In this document: piece by piece, positions 34,202 to 45,080 of the stretch | Numbering within the stretch: the stretch's first letter is position 1 | Layout: every line of letters begins with the position of its first letter | Assembly: GCF_030547075.1 (NCBI RefSeq) | Contig: NZ_JAUOQH010000002.1 | Location: 124,001 to 188,000, forward strand | Length of the DNA stretch: 64,000 nt | DNA from: Alteromonas sp. 1_MG-2023 | Lineage (GTDB): Bacteria > Pseudomonadota > Gammaproteobacteria > Enterobacterales > Alteromonadaceae | Reading direction: 5' to 3' | The notes under the pieces: model-generated | Seen by the model: only the letters and a program-made list of their open reading frames with translations | What the model was told of the DNA's origin: nothing | Databases searched by the model: none | Position numbers and translations under genes: made by a program

Positions 34202-35230
34202 TTAAAACCAGTGTCTTGCTTTATTCCATGACTGCATAAGCACGCGCTCAGCAACAGAAGCGACAGATAACCCTAGTTTTTCAGCTACATTTTTCTTTAA
34301 CGAGTACTTCACCTTAAATATTTCACGCTCTGGAAAGTGAGATAAAATGTAATCATCAGAAGTTGAAAGCTCATCCACCAAGCCTAACTCTTTCGCTTTA
34401 ACACCAGGCCAATATTCACCTGTTGCAACTTTCTCTATGTTCATTTCTGGGCGTTGGCTATGAACGAAGTCTTTAAATAGAGTATGAATTTCTTCAATCT
34501 CTTCTTTAAACTTTGCACGTCCTTCATCATTGTTTTCACCAAACACGGTAAGCGTACGTTTGTATTCACCCGCCGTGTGTTGCTCAAATTCCACATCATT
34601 CTTCTTCAATAATTTATTGAAGTTAGGCAGTTGCGCTAACACACCAATAGAACCGATATAAGCAAATTGTGATGCTAACAATTTATCTGCGACACAAGCC
34701 ATCATGTAACCGCCACTTGCCGCAACTTTGTCTACCGCGATAGTTAACGTTAGGCCTTTTTCTTTAATGCGCTGTAATTGCGATGCTGCTAGTCCGTAAC
34801 CATGCACTACACCACCACCACTTTCTAAACGAACCAGCACTTCATCTTGCTTAGAGGCTACACATAAAATAGCGGTAATCTCTTCACGTAAATGTTCAAC
34901 TTCATTGGCATCCATAGAGCCTTTGAAATCGATAACAAACAAACGTGACTTTTCTTCTTCGCTGCTTGTTTTTTTATCTTTGCTTTTTGCTTTATCTTCT
35001 TTCTTTTGTTTTTTCGCTAGCTGTTTTAATGCTGTTTTATCAAGTAAAACTTGCTTAGCATAATGGGTAATATCTTTTAGTTGTTCTGAAAGCGACGTTA
35101 TTTCTAACTGGCCCTTACCCTGCTTTTGCTTACTGGCAACGCCAACAATGGTCGATACCACGATAATAAACGCGATAACCAAGGTGACGGCCTTAGCCAC
35201 AAATAAACCGTATTCGTACAAAAACTCCAA
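34202..35230 (-). CDS. sohB: Protease SohB (S49 family)
   Basis: One N-terminal transmembrane segment (residues 10-30) and a long charged cytoplasmic-like linker rich in Lys (KKQKKEDKAKSKDKK) precede the S49 domain. Catalytic elements are LESGGGVVHGYGLA, the nucleophile Ser172 in KVAASGGYMMA, and a Lys in the EYKRTLTVFGEN segment as general base, as in SppA. Length 342 is close to E. coli SohB (349). It probably degrades membrane or signal peptides in the periplasm. Confidence 0.92.
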   Translation of the reverse strand: MEFLYEYGLFVAKAVTLVIAFIIVVSTIVGVASKQKQGKGQLEITSLSEQLKDITHYAKQVLLDKTALKQLAKKQKKEDKAKSKDKKTSSEEEKSRLFVIDFKGSMDANEVEHLREEITAILCVASKQDEVLVRLESGGGVVHGYGLAASQLQRIKEKGLTLTIAVDKVAASGGYMMACVADKLLASQFAYIGSIGVLAQLPNFNKLLKKNDVEFEQHTAGEYKRTLTVFGENNDEGRAKFKEEIEEIHTLFKDFVHSQRPEMNIEKVATGEYWPGVKAKELGLVDELSTSDDYILSHFPEREIFKVKYSLKKNVAEKLGLSVASVAERVLMQSWNKARHWF

Positions 35231-35344
35231 ACCTATCTCCTAGTACAAAATAAAAGGGCCGTAAATGACCCTCTCAAACGACCTTATTGTCTAAATAACA
35301 CTTACATTAAGGCGACATTATATATTGCCGCCTATAATAGCAGT

Positions 35345-37930
35345 CTAATTTTCCTCTGACGATAGGCTTAATGTACTGATTGTGTTTGCAGATATTTCCT
35401 CGTCGGTGAAATAGAGTTCACGTAACGTGGGCTGAGTAGAGTAAAGTTCGGTTTGATCGAGGAAATGATCAGTGCCATAAGACCGAGATTGTGAGTACGA
35501 CAACAAGCCTCTGCCCTTCGGCCCTTCCTCTGTAAAGTTTATAACCATCATCCAACTACTACCATAATTAATATGATAACCCTCGGCCTCTGCACTCATA
35601 ATGGTATTACTATTTAGTGGTTCGTAAGTATGCCTTGGTAGCAAAGTACCGTTGTTATCAGGCACAATATTAAATACGTTAAACCCACCTTCTATATTAT
35701 GCGCCCCAGCCCAAGGTAGTTTCTCACCTGACGCTGTACCATCTGGCAAGCTTCGCTCTACAAATTGTACTTCCCCTAAGGTGGCATCTAAGTCGACACC
35801 GGCTTGATTAATAACCTGCACTGCCGCAGCAAACTGAGCAAGCGTAGTATCATTTTGTAGTAAACCGCTTGGGGTAGTAACAGGGTTATCAAGGGAGAAC
35901 GGTGTTTCCCATTGCGGATCGGAATTAAACTGGAAGGCAAATTCCCTAAACACGTGAGCCCCTACACTGTCTTTGTTCATGGTGCCATCCCATGACGCTA
36001 GCGCAGCACACCCTTCAGTGATATCAACATCTTCACCATTGACAGTAATAGGGTCGCTACCTTGTGCGGTACATGCCTGTAGCAAGCTTGGCAACACCAT
36101 GTCAGCCAGCATACTCCGATTGTTTAGCAGCAGTGATTCTACTTCTTGAGGCGTAAACGTACTATCACTCCCCGCTTCAGACTCAATGAACTGCTGGCCT
36201 AATCGAGAGCGTAGCGTTTGTTGATAATCTACGTCACCGTAGAGAGGTGACACTCCCGTTATAGGTGATGCTAAGTTTGTTAACCAAAAGCTGTCATTAG
36301 AGTTTTGAACTGAGTCTGTTCCCTCATACTTCGGTGCTTCGTTATAAGGCACAGGTCCATCAAAATCAAACGCTGAAACAAAACCTGGCAATACGGTGAA
36401 CCCTGCTGCTTGCTTAGTTTGAACCAATACAGGATTAGAGGTTAATTCTGATATCGCTGTTTCAGTTAAATTAGGTACCGTAGAATCATCAATATAAAAC
36501 ACTTGGCCATCGGCCGACGCCGCCATAGTGTTATTAAAAATCACCCCATCGTAATCCATGAAGGCTTGCTTAAATTCGTCCATAGACGTTGCCATGTTCA
36601 TGGCTAGCCAGTGATCAACCACATCGAAATTCGGCAAATTAGCATCTTTAATGGCGTACGCATTTGTGTCTGTCCAATCAAAGCTACCTGGTACTTCAAT
36701 CATAGGCCCATAATTTGTGTAATAGGCGGTTTTATCAAGCATGATCGTTTGACCTGGCGCTACTGCCACTTCAATCTGCATTGGCTTTTCATAGATGGTA
36801 CGTTTGCTGCCATCAACCCTGTGGGTAAGCCCAGTGTTATCATCTTCATCCAACGTTAACTGGTAAACCACGAAGTGCTCAGCAGTTGAAAAAGTGTGTG
36901 TCCAAGCCACATCTTCATTAAAACCAATGTTAACTGCACCAGGTAACCCCGTTAGTGAGCCACCCAACACGTTTAAATAGCCTGGTATTTGGGTATGAAA
37001 CTGCCAGAAACGCAAATTGCCTGTATGCGGAAAATGCGGATTGCCTAACACCATTCCCATTCCATTAGTGGTTTTATCACTTCCAAGCCCCCACCCATTC
37101 GAGCCCATATCTTGTGGGTTCTTTTCAGGTAATTCGATAGTGGGGTTAATCTTAAAAGGAGCGGCGTTTGTAGTAGGGGTACCGCTAGCTAGTATAGAGT
37201 TGGTATCAACATGTGAAGTGATACTTGCACTAGCGGCTGGTGTAGGTAAATAGCTTTCACCCTCAGGCGCCGCTAAAAACATGGGTCCTAAAAAGTTAGC
37301 GGCCCCGGGTAACAAGGCAACACCCAACGAATAGGTTAATAAATCGGTACTGTCGATATCCGTAACCCACGGCTGTCCCGCGCAAGACTGATCTTGTTCG
37401 GCAACTGGCGTGTCTGCGAGGTATCGGTTGTAACCTGCAGTGTAACCTTGAAACATGGCTCTAGAGTTTGCCGACAATCCCGCAAGATTCTGTTCAGCTA
37501 GTTCGCGAATGCCTAATGTTAGAAAGCCAAAATCATTAATAAGGTGCTCAGAATCACCACTGCCCGCTTGTTCATCTGGGCCAAAGTATTTAGATCGCTC
37601 GGAGTTATATTTAATAATTTGATCGGCCAACACGCATAAATTATCTTTCGCAAACGCATAACCAACACCATAAGCCATACTTTCTAAATTATCGGCTTTT
37701 ACATGGGGAACCCCATAGGTAGTCCAAGTGATATCGGCGGTTAATACGCCATCGGTATCAAAAGCGGGTACGGATGATGGCGTTGGTACAACGGGAGCTG
37801 GGTTTGGAGTGGTAGAAGTTTGGACGTCATCAAAGTCATTTTGATTTCCTCCACAACCCATGAGCGTGGCAGCTATAGAGGCTGCAAGGAACGTACGGTA
37901 AGGCAATATACGGTTTTTTGGTATGTTCAC
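35345..37930 (-). CDS. Lipoprotein acylase of the penicillin acylase family (AHL acylase-like)
   Basis: I start at the GTG at 37930, which has the strong site AGGGGAC six bases upstream; the reading from an ATG at 37957 overruns it. The product (861 residues) has a lipoprotein signal ending ATLMGCGG. The Ntn-hydrolase maturation site is in QDMGSNGWGLGSD, where the Ser after Gly becomes the N-terminal nucleophile. It is followed by LGNPHFPHTGNLRFWQFH, typical of the QuiP/PvdQ/AhlM group. These enzymes hydrolyse amide bonds, in some cases of acyl-homoserine lactones; the substrate cannot be told here. It has its own terminator upstream of the gene (38069) separating it from the lipase. Confidence 0.85.
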   Translation of the reverse strand: MNIPKNRILPYRTFLAASIAATLMGCGGNQNDFDDVQTSTTPNPAPVVPTPSSVPAFDTDGVLTADITWTTYGVPHVKADNLESMAYGVGYAFAKDNLCVLADQIIKYNSERSKYFGPDEQAGSGDSEHLINDFGFLTLGIRELAEQNLAGLSANSRAMFQGYTAGYNRYLADTPVAEQDQSCAGQPWVTDIDSTDLLTYSLGVALLPGAANFLGPMFLAAPEGESYLPTPAASASITSHVDTNSILASGTPTTNAAPFKINPTIELPEKNPQDMGSNGWGLGSDKTTNGMGMVLGNPHFPHTGNLRFWQFHTQIPGYLNVLGGSLTGLPGAVNIGFNEDVAWTHTFSTAEHFVVYQLTLDEDDNTGLTHRVDGSKRTIYEKPMQIEVAVAPGQTIMLDKTAYYTNYGPMIEVPGSFDWTDTNAYAIKDANLPNFDVVDHWLAMNMATSMDEFKQAFMDYDGVIFNNTMAASADGQVFYIDDSTVPNLTETAISELTSNPVLVQTKQAAGFTVLPGFVSAFDFDGPVPYNEAPKYEGTDSVQNSNDSFWLTNLASPITGVSPLYGDVDYQQTLRSRLGQQFIESEAGSDSTFTPQEVESLLLNNRSMLADMVLPSLLQACTAQGSDPITVNGEDVDITEGCAALASWDGTMNKDSVGAHVFREFAFQFNSDPQWETPFSLDNPVTTPSGLLQNDTTLAQFAAAVQVINQAGVDLDATLGEVQFVERSLPDGTASGEKLPWAGAHNIEGGFNVFNIVPDNNGTLLPRHTYEPLNSNTIMSAEAEGYHINYGSSWMMVINFTEEGPKGRGLLSYSQSRSYGTDHFLDQTELYSTQPTLRELYFTDEEISANTISTLSLSSEEN

Positions 37931-38068
37931 AAATTGTCCCCTATTGTTGTAATACATAAAGTCGAGATCCGGTGTCCTTCTAACTTAAACAGATCCGACC
38001 AATTAACATTACATTAACAATAAGAAACATTCAAACTACATTTCAATATTTTTACTCAAATACAAATA

Positions 38069-38096
38069 AAAAAAGACCGACATAAGTCGGCCTTTT
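38069..38096. terminator. Terminator after the large lipase gene
   Basis: AAAGACCGAC and GTCGGCCTTTT pair through CCGAC/GTCGG with one mismatch, ending in a T-run on the plus side and an A-run on the minus side. It lies between the lipase stop (38127) and the acylase gene. Confidence 0.75.
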
Positions 38097-38126
38097 CACC
38101 TTTATAAATCAATTAGTTAAACACTA

Positions 38127-40724
38127 TTAATTTGAAACAACAGTCTCATCTGTAATCGGCAATACTGTCGCGTCAGAAGAGATATATCCAGCGACTTCTC
38201 TTTGCATTTCGGCAGTTACGGCCGCGCTAGCGGTTGGGCTTAGGCTCGATGCATGGGCACCACTGTTAAACTGTACCAATCCACTTAGGTCAGTTCCAGA
38301 CTGAGTCGTTGTCACCTGTTCTAAACCAATAGTACTCGCAAGCGCCAACTGACCAGATAATGGTAGAGAAGTACTGACTGGAATAACTTGGTCAGATAAA
38401 TTTTCTTCACCACCATCACCTACCACTGTCATCATATGAACCGGCGTGGTTTCACCAAGTGTAGTAGCGTAGTTAGTTGGGTCACCCGCATCCATTACGG
38501 TTTGTGCAGCAAATGCGAACTCGGCAAATACAGCGTTAACTTCCGCAGCTTGTTCGTCGCTTAATGCATCCGTGAATGTACTTACCGCAGAAGCTAATTG
38601 GGCCTCTGTCACATCGGTCGTACCATAAAGCTGCGTTAACAAGGCTACAAAGTCATCAGACGACTCCGATAATAACAAGCCTTTAATAATCGGACCAAAG
38701 GTAGGTGACTCAAGTAAGAACTGAGCCGTACCGCCTCCAGGAGACTCTAACGACGCTTGCTGAACGGCGTACATACCGTCTAACGCACCCAAGGTTTCAC
38801 CCATGCTGGTGTTAGCGAGTGCAGCAAAGTTACCGCCGGTCATCGCACCTAATGATACGCCCATAACAGATACGCGAGACATATCGAAAGACACGTTTTG
38901 GCTAGCAGTTGCATCAACTACTGCGTTCAAACCTAAACGTAAGCCCAATAAATCTGACACGCTTTGACGTAAGTTATCACGAGCTGTAGGTAAGCTTGCC
39001 AAGTTCATGTAGTGCGTTGCACTTACGGTTGTTGCATTAATATCGTCGGTACCATCGCCATCTAAATCATAACCACGGCTACCATGCAAAGGTTGGTCGA
39101 TAGCCACTGATGCAATACCTGCCAATGACAACGTACCCGTAATAGCTAACATGTCTTCTTTTTGACTAGTAATGCCGTGGGCTAATATTACCACTGGCCA
39201 GCCCGCATCAGGCATACTCACAGAGAAACCAAGCGCAGCAGCAATAGCTGGATCTGGAATAGTCACCTGTACATCTAATGTTTCTTCGCCCGAGTTACCG
39301 CCAGTTGTTTGGGGATACGGGTTAAATTTGGTGATATTACGTGCAGTATCTAGCATTTCGCCGTCAACACGTAAGTCTGATAAGCCTAAGCTTGAGCAGG
39401 TTTCATAATTTGGACCAGGGGTTGCACTAGCAAGCACTTCATCGGAAGTCGTTGCAAGCACGATACCGCTGTCACACGCCGCGTGCCAAAAATCGGTCAC
39501 TGGCGCAGTTGGATTTTCAGCACTTGGCACGCCTAAGAAATAAGGCAGTGAAACAGTACCTTCATAGCGTTGCGCTGCACAGAAAGGCCCAGCTTCAGCA
39601 AGAATGCCAGTAGATACAGCCACGGCGAAGTCATTGACCGCTCCCCATTGGGTAGATAACTGACCTGATACAGTACCGGCTAGTCCAGCACACGTTTCTA
39701 ATGCGCTAAAGTCTGTGGCTTCAATAACTGGAATTAACGCAGCTGCCTCAGCGGGTAAGCTTTCAACGCCCACGGACACCGCACCAGCTACTACGTCTTC
39801 TGTCACCAAGTTAAGTGCTTCCATCGCCGTAGGTGCTGTATCAACGTCCCCTACTACAATCACTGGTAGCGCTTCTCCAGCCGTTTCGTCGCCCGCAGCG
39901 GCGCGAGCAGCAAATTCACCTACCATTACTTTTTTGATGGTATCGAGTGAGTTTTCTATTGATTGAGTGGTAAAAGCAGATACATAAGTAATATCTTCAC
40001 GCTCATATCCTGCACCAATCACTGGGTTCACTAGTGAATTCACAATACCTTGAAGCGCTAACTGATCATCAGTTGATAAAGGTAATGTATTGATATCTTG
40101 TCGTGTTGAATCCCACGATGTTGAACCCTGCACAGACTTACCAGACGAATCTTTAAGTTCGGTAGTCATCACCAGCATATAACCCTGAGAAGGCGCAAGC
40201 GGCTTTAAAGGCACAAATGTAATAGTTGATTCATCAGCAAGAGAAAGCACATAGTCTTCGCCGTAAACCAATTGGTCACCTAGTTTACATCCTGCTGAAG
40301 GTGTAGTGATTTGCGCGCAGTCTGGGTCGTTCAAATCCAACCCTAAGGTCGCTTCAAACATTAACACGCCCGCTGCCAATGTTGATGCATCTAGCGATAC
40401 ACCTGCAGGTGTTTCTACTGAAATAGCGAATGGGTGCTGCGTAGACCAACCATCTAACACGTTTAACGCGTTTTGCGGGTCGGCAAAGTTAGTAGGATCA
40501 TCTACCGGAATATTAAGGGTATAATCGAAGAAGCCATCATCCCCTGGTAGCATTAGAAGATCGTTTGGTATGTTTAAATCGCCATTAGATGGATCGAAAA
40601 CGATACGTGAAAATGGTGTTTGGACTTCTGTCTCGGCCTGAATATCGGACAGGGTATCGGAGCCGCCACAGCCTGTTAGACCCAGCGCAAGGGCCACACT
40701 GGAACTTAATATGAGTTTTCTCAT
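38127..40724 (-). CDS. Extracellular lipase/phospholipase of the VolA/Pla-1 type
   Basis: A lipoprotein signal peptide (LSSSVALALGLTGCGG) is followed by a long beta domain (the 'bacterial virulence factor lipase N-terminal' type, with the FDPSNGDLNIPNDLL opening). A C-terminal alpha/beta-hydrolase domain follows, with the oxyanion turn VILAHGITSQKEDML, the diagnostic AIDQPLHGSRG, and the nucleophile elbow VMGVSLGAMTGG (Ser in GVSLG). Length 865 fits VolA-like proteins (surface lysophospholipase of Vibrio) and the Pla-1/cef lipases. The protein is expected at the cell surface or in the outer membrane. It is single and is followed downstream by a terminator. Confidence 0.87.
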   Translation of the reverse strand: MRKLILSSSVALALGLTGCGGSDTLSDIQAETEVQTPFSRIVFDPSNGDLNIPNDLLMLPGDDGFFDYTLNIPVDDPTNFADPQNALNVLDGWSTQHPFAISVETPAGVSLDASTLAAGVLMFEATLGLDLNDPDCAQITTPSAGCKLGDQLVYGEDYVLSLADESTITFVPLKPLAPSQGYMLVMTTELKDSSGKSVQGSTSWDSTRQDINTLPLSTDDQLALQGIVNSLVNPVIGAGYEREDITYVSAFTTQSIENSLDTIKKVMVGEFAARAAAGDETAGEALPVIVVGDVDTAPTAMEALNLVTEDVVAGAVSVGVESLPAEAAALIPVIEATDFSALETCAGLAGTVSGQLSTQWGAVNDFAVAVSTGILAEAGPFCAAQRYEGTVSLPYFLGVPSAENPTAPVTDFWHAACDSGIVLATTSDEVLASATPGPNYETCSSLGLSDLRVDGEMLDTARNITKFNPYPQTTGGNSGEETLDVQVTIPDPAIAAALGFSVSMPDAGWPVVILAHGITSQKEDMLAITGTLSLAGIASVAIDQPLHGSRGYDLDGDGTDDINATTVSATHYMNLASLPTARDNLRQSVSDLLGLRLGLNAVVDATASQNVSFDMSRVSVMGVSLGAMTGGNFAALANTSMGETLGALDGMYAVQQASLESPGGGTAQFLLESPTFGPIIKGLLLSESSDDFVALLTQLYGTTDVTEAQLASAVSTFTDALSDEQAAEVNAVFAEFAFAAQTVMDAGDPTNYATTLGETTPVHMMTVVGDGGEENLSDQVIPVSTSLPLSGQLALASTIGLEQVTTTQSGTDLSGLVQFNSGAHASSLSPTASAAVTAEMQREVAGYISSDATVLPITDETVVSN

Positions 40725-41052
40725 TCGTACTCCCTACAAGCATTGTTGTTATTCTGTGATTATAAAACCCGCCTTGCTTGTAAGATGGCACCTTTAAAGC
40801 CTTGTTCTTACTGCAAACTCACCGAGTTTTAAACATGTTAGACCAGTTGTATCTCCCTCAATCTTATTAACTTTGTTGCAACTTTGCAAAGTTTTGTTAA
40901 CGCTAAATGTTATTTTTTTTTACTTTTGTGGTTTTTATACATCTAAAGTTTTAATTATTGCCTAGTCTGAGTATCATCTGCACCTATACAATACGAACTT
41001 ACAATGTATACCACTACATATACAGATACATGCAAATTAACTAAGGATACCG
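40725..41052. promoter_or_regulatory. Divergent promoter region with a 14-bp palindrome
   Basis: The 328 bases between the lipase and the YciK-type gene are A/T-rich and contain no ORF. A perfect palindrome AACTTTGCAAAGTT (40880-40893) lies 156 bases from the lipase start codon, inside a larger imperfect dyad beginning TTAAC and ending GTTAA (40867-40900). It could be a binding site for a dimeric regulator. The right part, up to 41052, holds a good ribosome-binding site for the YciK gene (CTAAGGATACCG). Confidence 0.5.
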
Positions 41053-41829
41053 ATGAACGATTATCAAGCCCCTGCCGATTTATTAAAGGGTAAAGTCATT
41101 CTTATCACAGGTGCTGGCGACGGCATTGGAGCGCAAGCTGCTCGAACATATGCAAAACACGGCGCAACCTGTATTTTGTTAGGCAGAACCGTATCTAAGT
41201 TAGAAGCCGTTTATGACGACATCGTAAATGCTGAAAATGTTGGGAGTGCTGGGAATGCTGAACCTGCACCAGAACCGGCGATAGTACCGCTAGATATAAA
41301 AGGTGCAACGCCGTCACACTACCAGCAAATGACACAAACCATTATAGACCAGTTCGGTAAATTAGATGGCGTATTGCACAATGCTTCTGTGCTTGGACAT
41401 TTGAGTTCTTTTAAAGATATTGAGCAGCAAGAATGGCTTGATGTAATGCAGACAAACGTAAACGGTACGGTGTTTTTGACTCAAGCATTAATACCTGCCC
41501 TTGAAAAAGCAGACAATGCATCGGTTATTTTCACAACTTCTAGCGTTGGCCGTAAAGGGCGTGCCTTTTGGGGCACCTACGCGGTATCTAAATTTGCAAC
41601 AGAAGGCGTTATGCAAACGCTGGCTGACGAGTATCAAAATAAGTCGCTACGCTTCAACTGTATAAACCCAGGCGGTACACGCACTAATATGCGGGCTCAG
41701 GCTTTTCCGGCTGAAAACCCTGATACCTTGAAAACTCCTGCCGATATTATGCCTATGTATCTTTACCTAATGGGTAACGACAGTATTGATGTGAATGGTC
41801 AATCTCTTGATTGCCAACCTAAGCGCTAG
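41053..41829 (+). CDS. yciK: YciK-family short-chain oxidoreductase
   Basis: An SDR protein of 258 residues with the cofactor motif ITGAGDGIGAQAARTYAKHG (T-G-x3-G-x-G), the NAG-like motif VLHNASVLGHL and the active-site YAVSKFATEG (Tyr, Lys). The C-terminal MPMYLYLMGNDS is typical of YciK proteins, usually annotated as oxidoreductases of unknown substrate. A low-complexity stretch (NVGSAGNAEPAPEPA) around residue 70 is an insertion relative to E. coli. It is followed by a strong terminator. Confidence 0.88.
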   Translation: MNDYQAPADLLKGKVILITGAGDGIGAQAARTYAKHGATCILLGRTVSKLEAVYDDIVNAENVGSAGNAEPAPEPAIVPLDIKGATPSHYQQMTQTIIDQFGKLDGVLHNASVLGHLSSFKDIEQQEWLDVMQTNVNGTVFLTQALIPALEKADNASVIFTTSSVGRKGRAFWGTYAVSKFATEGVMQTLADEYQNKSLRFNCINPGGTRTNMRAQAFPAENPDTLKTPADIMPMYLYLMGNDSIDVNGQSLDCQPKR

Positions 41830-41908
41830 CCTAGGCTTTACATACTAGTAATTAAATACCGGCTATAACGATAAGCCTGAAAAATCGGCATTAGTCGTAT
41901 ACCAAAGA

Positions 41909-41933
41909 AAAAGCCGCGTTAAACGCGGCTTTT
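41909..41933. terminator. Terminator between yciK and glnS
   Basis: AAGCCGCG, loop TTAAA and CGCGGCTT form an 8-bp GC-rich stem between an A-run and a T-run, serving both convergent genes. Confidence 0.88.
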
Positions 41934-41987
41934 ATCATAATAAAACTTCGTATTTGGCTTAAAGAACCAGTCAGCGATTGAAATCGC

Positions 41988-43655
41988 TTAGTCGCCTATT
42001 TTGGCCCAAGTATCACGTAAACCCACCGTGCGGTTAAACACTGGCTTATCATCAGTGCTATCTGCATCTAAGCAGAAATAGCCGGTACGCTCAAATTGCC
42101 ATCCACCAGCTTCTGGCGCTCGTTGTGCTAAACCAGCTTCTGCCCAACCTGTTAAGGTAGTCAGTGAGTCAGGGTTTATCACATCAGTAAAGTTCTCTTC
42201 AGCGGCTGGGTTCGGCACGTTAAACAAACGGTCGTACAATCTGAATTCAGCTTGCTGCGCTGTTCCAGCGTCAACCCAGTGAATAACACCTTTAACCTTG
42301 CGGCCATCGGCAGGATCTTTACCTAAAGTGTCAGCATCATAAGTACAGTAAACGGTGGTTACGTTACCTTCTGCGTCTTTCTCTACACGATTCGCTTTCA
42401 CCACATAGGCATTACGAAGTCGCACTTCTTTATCTAACACTAAACGCTTGAACTTTTTGTTTGCTGATTCGCGAAAATCTTCTGCTTCAATCCAAATTTC
42501 GCGACCAAAATTAATTTCGCGAGTCCCCATAGACTCATCACTTGGATGATTCGGTGCCACTAAGGTTTCGCTGTCGTTTTCTGGGTAGTTTTCAATAACC
42601 AGTTTAATCGGATCTAGTACCGCCATCGCACGAGGTGCGTTCACGTTTAAATCTTCGCGAATACAAGCTTCTAACATGGACATTTCAACCATGTTGTCCA
42701 TTTTGGTCACACCAATACGTTTACAAAATTCACGTACAGAGCCTGCGGTATAACCACGGCGACGTAAACCAGCAACAGTAGGCATGCGCGGGTCGTCCCA
42801 CCCACTAACGTGGCTTTCTTCAACCAATTGAATCAAGCGGCGTTTGCTCAATACCGTATATTCAAGGTTAAGACGTGAAAATTCATACTGACGCGGCGTG
42901 CTCTCAATCGTAATATTTTCAATTACCCAATCGTACAAACGGCGATTGTCTTGGAACTCCAAGGTACATAACGAGTGCGTAATACCTTCAATTGCATCCG
43001 AAATACAGTGCGTGAAGTCATACATAGGGTATACACACCACTTATCACCGGTTTGATGGTGATGAGCATGTTTAACACGGTAAATGACCGGGTCGCGCAT
43101 ACACATGAACGGTGACGCCATATCAATTTTGGCGCGAAGGCTACACTCACCTTCTTTATATTCGCCTGCCGTCATTTTAGCGAATTCACGCTGATTAGTT
43201 TCAATGTCGGTATCGCGATATGGGCTGTTCTTACCAGGCGCAGTTAATGTGCCACGAAGTTCACGCATCACGTCTTGAGTAGAAAAATCAACATAGGCTA
43301 AGCCTTTGCTGATTAATTCGTTAGCGAAGCCATGAAGCTGATCGAAGTAATTTGAAGAGTAACGCTCTTCGCCATCCCACTTAAAACCCAACCACTTAAC
43401 GTCTTCTTTAATAGAGTTAACAAAAGTAATGTCTTCTTTTGCCGGGTTTGTGTCGTCAAAACGCAGATTACACGAACCTGCGTAATCTTGTGCAACACCA
43501 AAATTTAGGCAAATAGACTTTGCATGACCAATATGCAAAAAGCCATTTGGCTCCGGCGGGAACCGAGTTTTAATACTCTCGTGCACACCATTGGCAAGGT
43601 CTTTGTCGATGATCTGACGGATAAAGTTGGTCGGACGGTGCTCAGTCTCGGCCAT
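41988..43655 (-). CDS. glnS: Glutaminyl-tRNA synthetase
   Basis: A class I synthetase of 555 residues (E. coli 554). The HIGH motif is [16 protein letters not shown], and the KMSKS equivalent is [12 protein letters not shown] (VLSKR). The C-terminal anticodon-binding beta-barrels are present ([17 protein letters not shown]). It couples Gln to tRNA-Gln in the cytoplasm. It is single and divergent from the LacI-type regulator gene across 270 bases. Confidence 0.97.
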   Translation of the reverse strand: MAETEHRPTNFIRQIIDKDLANGVHESIKTRFPPEPNGFLHIGHAKSICLNFGVAQDYAGSCNLRFDDTNPAKEDITFVNSIKEDVKWLGFKWDGEERYSSNYFDQLHGFANELISKGLAYVDFSTQDVMRELRGTLTAPGKNSPYRDTDIETNQREFAKMTAGEYKEGECSLRAKIDMASPFMCMRDPVIYRVKHAHHHQTGDKWCVYPMYDFTHCISDAIEGITHSLCTLEFQDNRRLYDWVIENITIESTPRQYEFSRLNLEYTVLSKRRLIQLVEESHVSGWDDPRMPTVAGLRRRGYTAGSVREFCKRIGVTKMDNMVEMSMLEACIREDLNVNAPRAMAVLDPIKLVIENYPENDSETLVAPNHPSDESMGTREINFGREIWIEAEDFRESANKKFKRLVLDKEVRLRNAYVVKANRVEKDAEGNVTTVYCTYDADTLGKDPADGRKVKGVIHWVDAGTAQQAEFRLYDRLFNVPNPAAEENFTDVINPDSLTTLTGWAEAGLAQRAPEAGGWQFERTGYFCLDADSTDDKPVFNRTVGLRDTWAKIGD

Positions 43656-43925
43656 TCGCGTGTTCCCCTTAGCGTTTAAATTAACGTTCCAAAATAATCG
43701 TAACGTTTAAGATTAATAAATATTATGAATTAGTATAACACTGACCTAAAACCGACAACCACGTTTTATTACACCTAGCCTTACAAGTGATTAGTTTTAA
43801 CCCGATGAAACGGTTTTTTACTGATTCTTGTATTAAAAAACGGCGCGTGACTAGTAAAAAAAGCGTGGTTAGAAAAAAGTATGGTATCTTTCTTCTTGTC
43901 GACAACTCGGTCGTAGCAGACAAAC

Positions 43926-44975
43926 ATGGTGCCCATGAAAGAAAAAGCAACCTCTTTTGATATTGCACATTTGGCAGGCGTTTCTCAATCAACAGTATCA
44001 AGAGCACTTAATAATAGCCCCTTGGTAAATCAAGAAACTCGTGATCGGGTTCAGCGTATTGCTCGCGAACTTAACTACAAAGTTGACAAGAATGCCAGCA
44101 ATCTACGCAAGCAAAAAAGCAGCACCATAGCGCTTTTGTTGTTTGAAGATCCTACCTCAGATGATTCAATGATTAACCCTTTCTTTTTAGCCATGCTAGG
44201 TAGCATTACTCGCGCGTGTGCAGCTGCGGGTTATGACTTACTGGTGTCATTCCAAAACTTGGAAGATGATTGGCATGCAGAATATGAAGACTCGAATAAA
44301 GCCGATGGCATTATTTTATTAGGTTACGGTGATTACACCGACTACCGCAGTAAAGTGGCACAACTTGAGTCACAAGGCACCCACTTTGTTCGCTGGGGCG
44401 CACCAGATGCCGCTCACCCTGGTGTTAGTGTTGGCTGTGATAATTTTCAAGGCGGCTACAGCATTACCGAGCACTTGATAGCCCTTGGCAGAACTCGCTT
44501 TGCATTCATTGGTGATTCCGGCAACAAAGCCCCTGAGTTTATGGCGCGTTTTCAAGGTTATACAGAAGCGCTAACAAGTCATAATTTATATGAAAGCTCG
44601 TTACAAAGCGATGCTGTTTCTACTGAAGAAGCCGGTTATGATGCCATTCAAGGTATGTTGAACGATGCCAACACTAACGGAACTGAGTTACCAGACGCTA
44701 TTGTTTGTGCATCTGATCTCATTGCCATGGGCGTGTTACGTGCGCTTAGACAAACAGACTTTAAAGTGCCAGATGATATTGCAGTGGTAGGTTACGATAA
44801 TATTGCCGTTTCAGCCTTCACCACCCCTGCGTTAACTACCGTTCAGCAAAATACAAAGCTAGCCGGTGAGTTATTGGTCAGTACGTTAATCAAAGCGATT
44901 TCCAATGAAAAGGTAGAAGATTTTCTTATGCCAGCGGAAGTTATTATTAGGCATTCGTGTGGGGCAAAAACTTAG
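43926..44975 (+). CDS. LacI-family regulator of the starch/maltodextrin locus
   Basis: An N-terminal helix-turn-helix (TSFDIAHLAGVSQSTVSRAL) with hinge region NASNLRKQKSSTI precedes a periplasmic-binding-protein-like effector domain of about 270 residues. It has DDIAVVGYDNIAVSAFTTP near the end. It is next to the GH13 amylase/transporter operon, so a maltose or maltodextrin response is likely; CcpA-like or MalR-like proteins share this form. The start could be the ATG at 43926 or at 43935; neither has a clear ribosome-binding site. It is the only regulator in the starch region and is the natural candidate for the conserved ATACGTAT operators. Confidence 0.85.
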   Translation: MVPMKEKATSFDIAHLAGVSQSTVSRALNNSPLVNQETRDRVQRIARELNYKVDKNASNLRKQKSSTIALLLFEDPTSDDSMINPFFLAMLGSITRACAAAGYDLLVSFQNLEDDWHAEYEDSNKADGIILLGYGDYTDYRSKVAQLESQGTHFVRWGAPDAAHPGVSVGCDNFQGGYSITEHLIALGRTRFAFIGDSGNKAPEFMARFQGYTEALTSHNLYESSLQSDAVSTEEAGYDAIQGMLNDANTNGTELPDAIVCASDLIAMGVLRALRQTDFKVPDDIAVVGYDNIAVSAFTTPALTTVQQNTKLAGELLVSTLIKAISNEKVEDFLMPAEVIIRHSCGAKT

Positions 44976-45080
44976 CTTTCTAAGGCTAAACAGCAAGACT
45001 AATAGACCAGACTCACTAGCGAGTCTATCTAAAAATACTTGAATACCCCGCTAAGACACAATTTGTAAATATTAAAAAAA

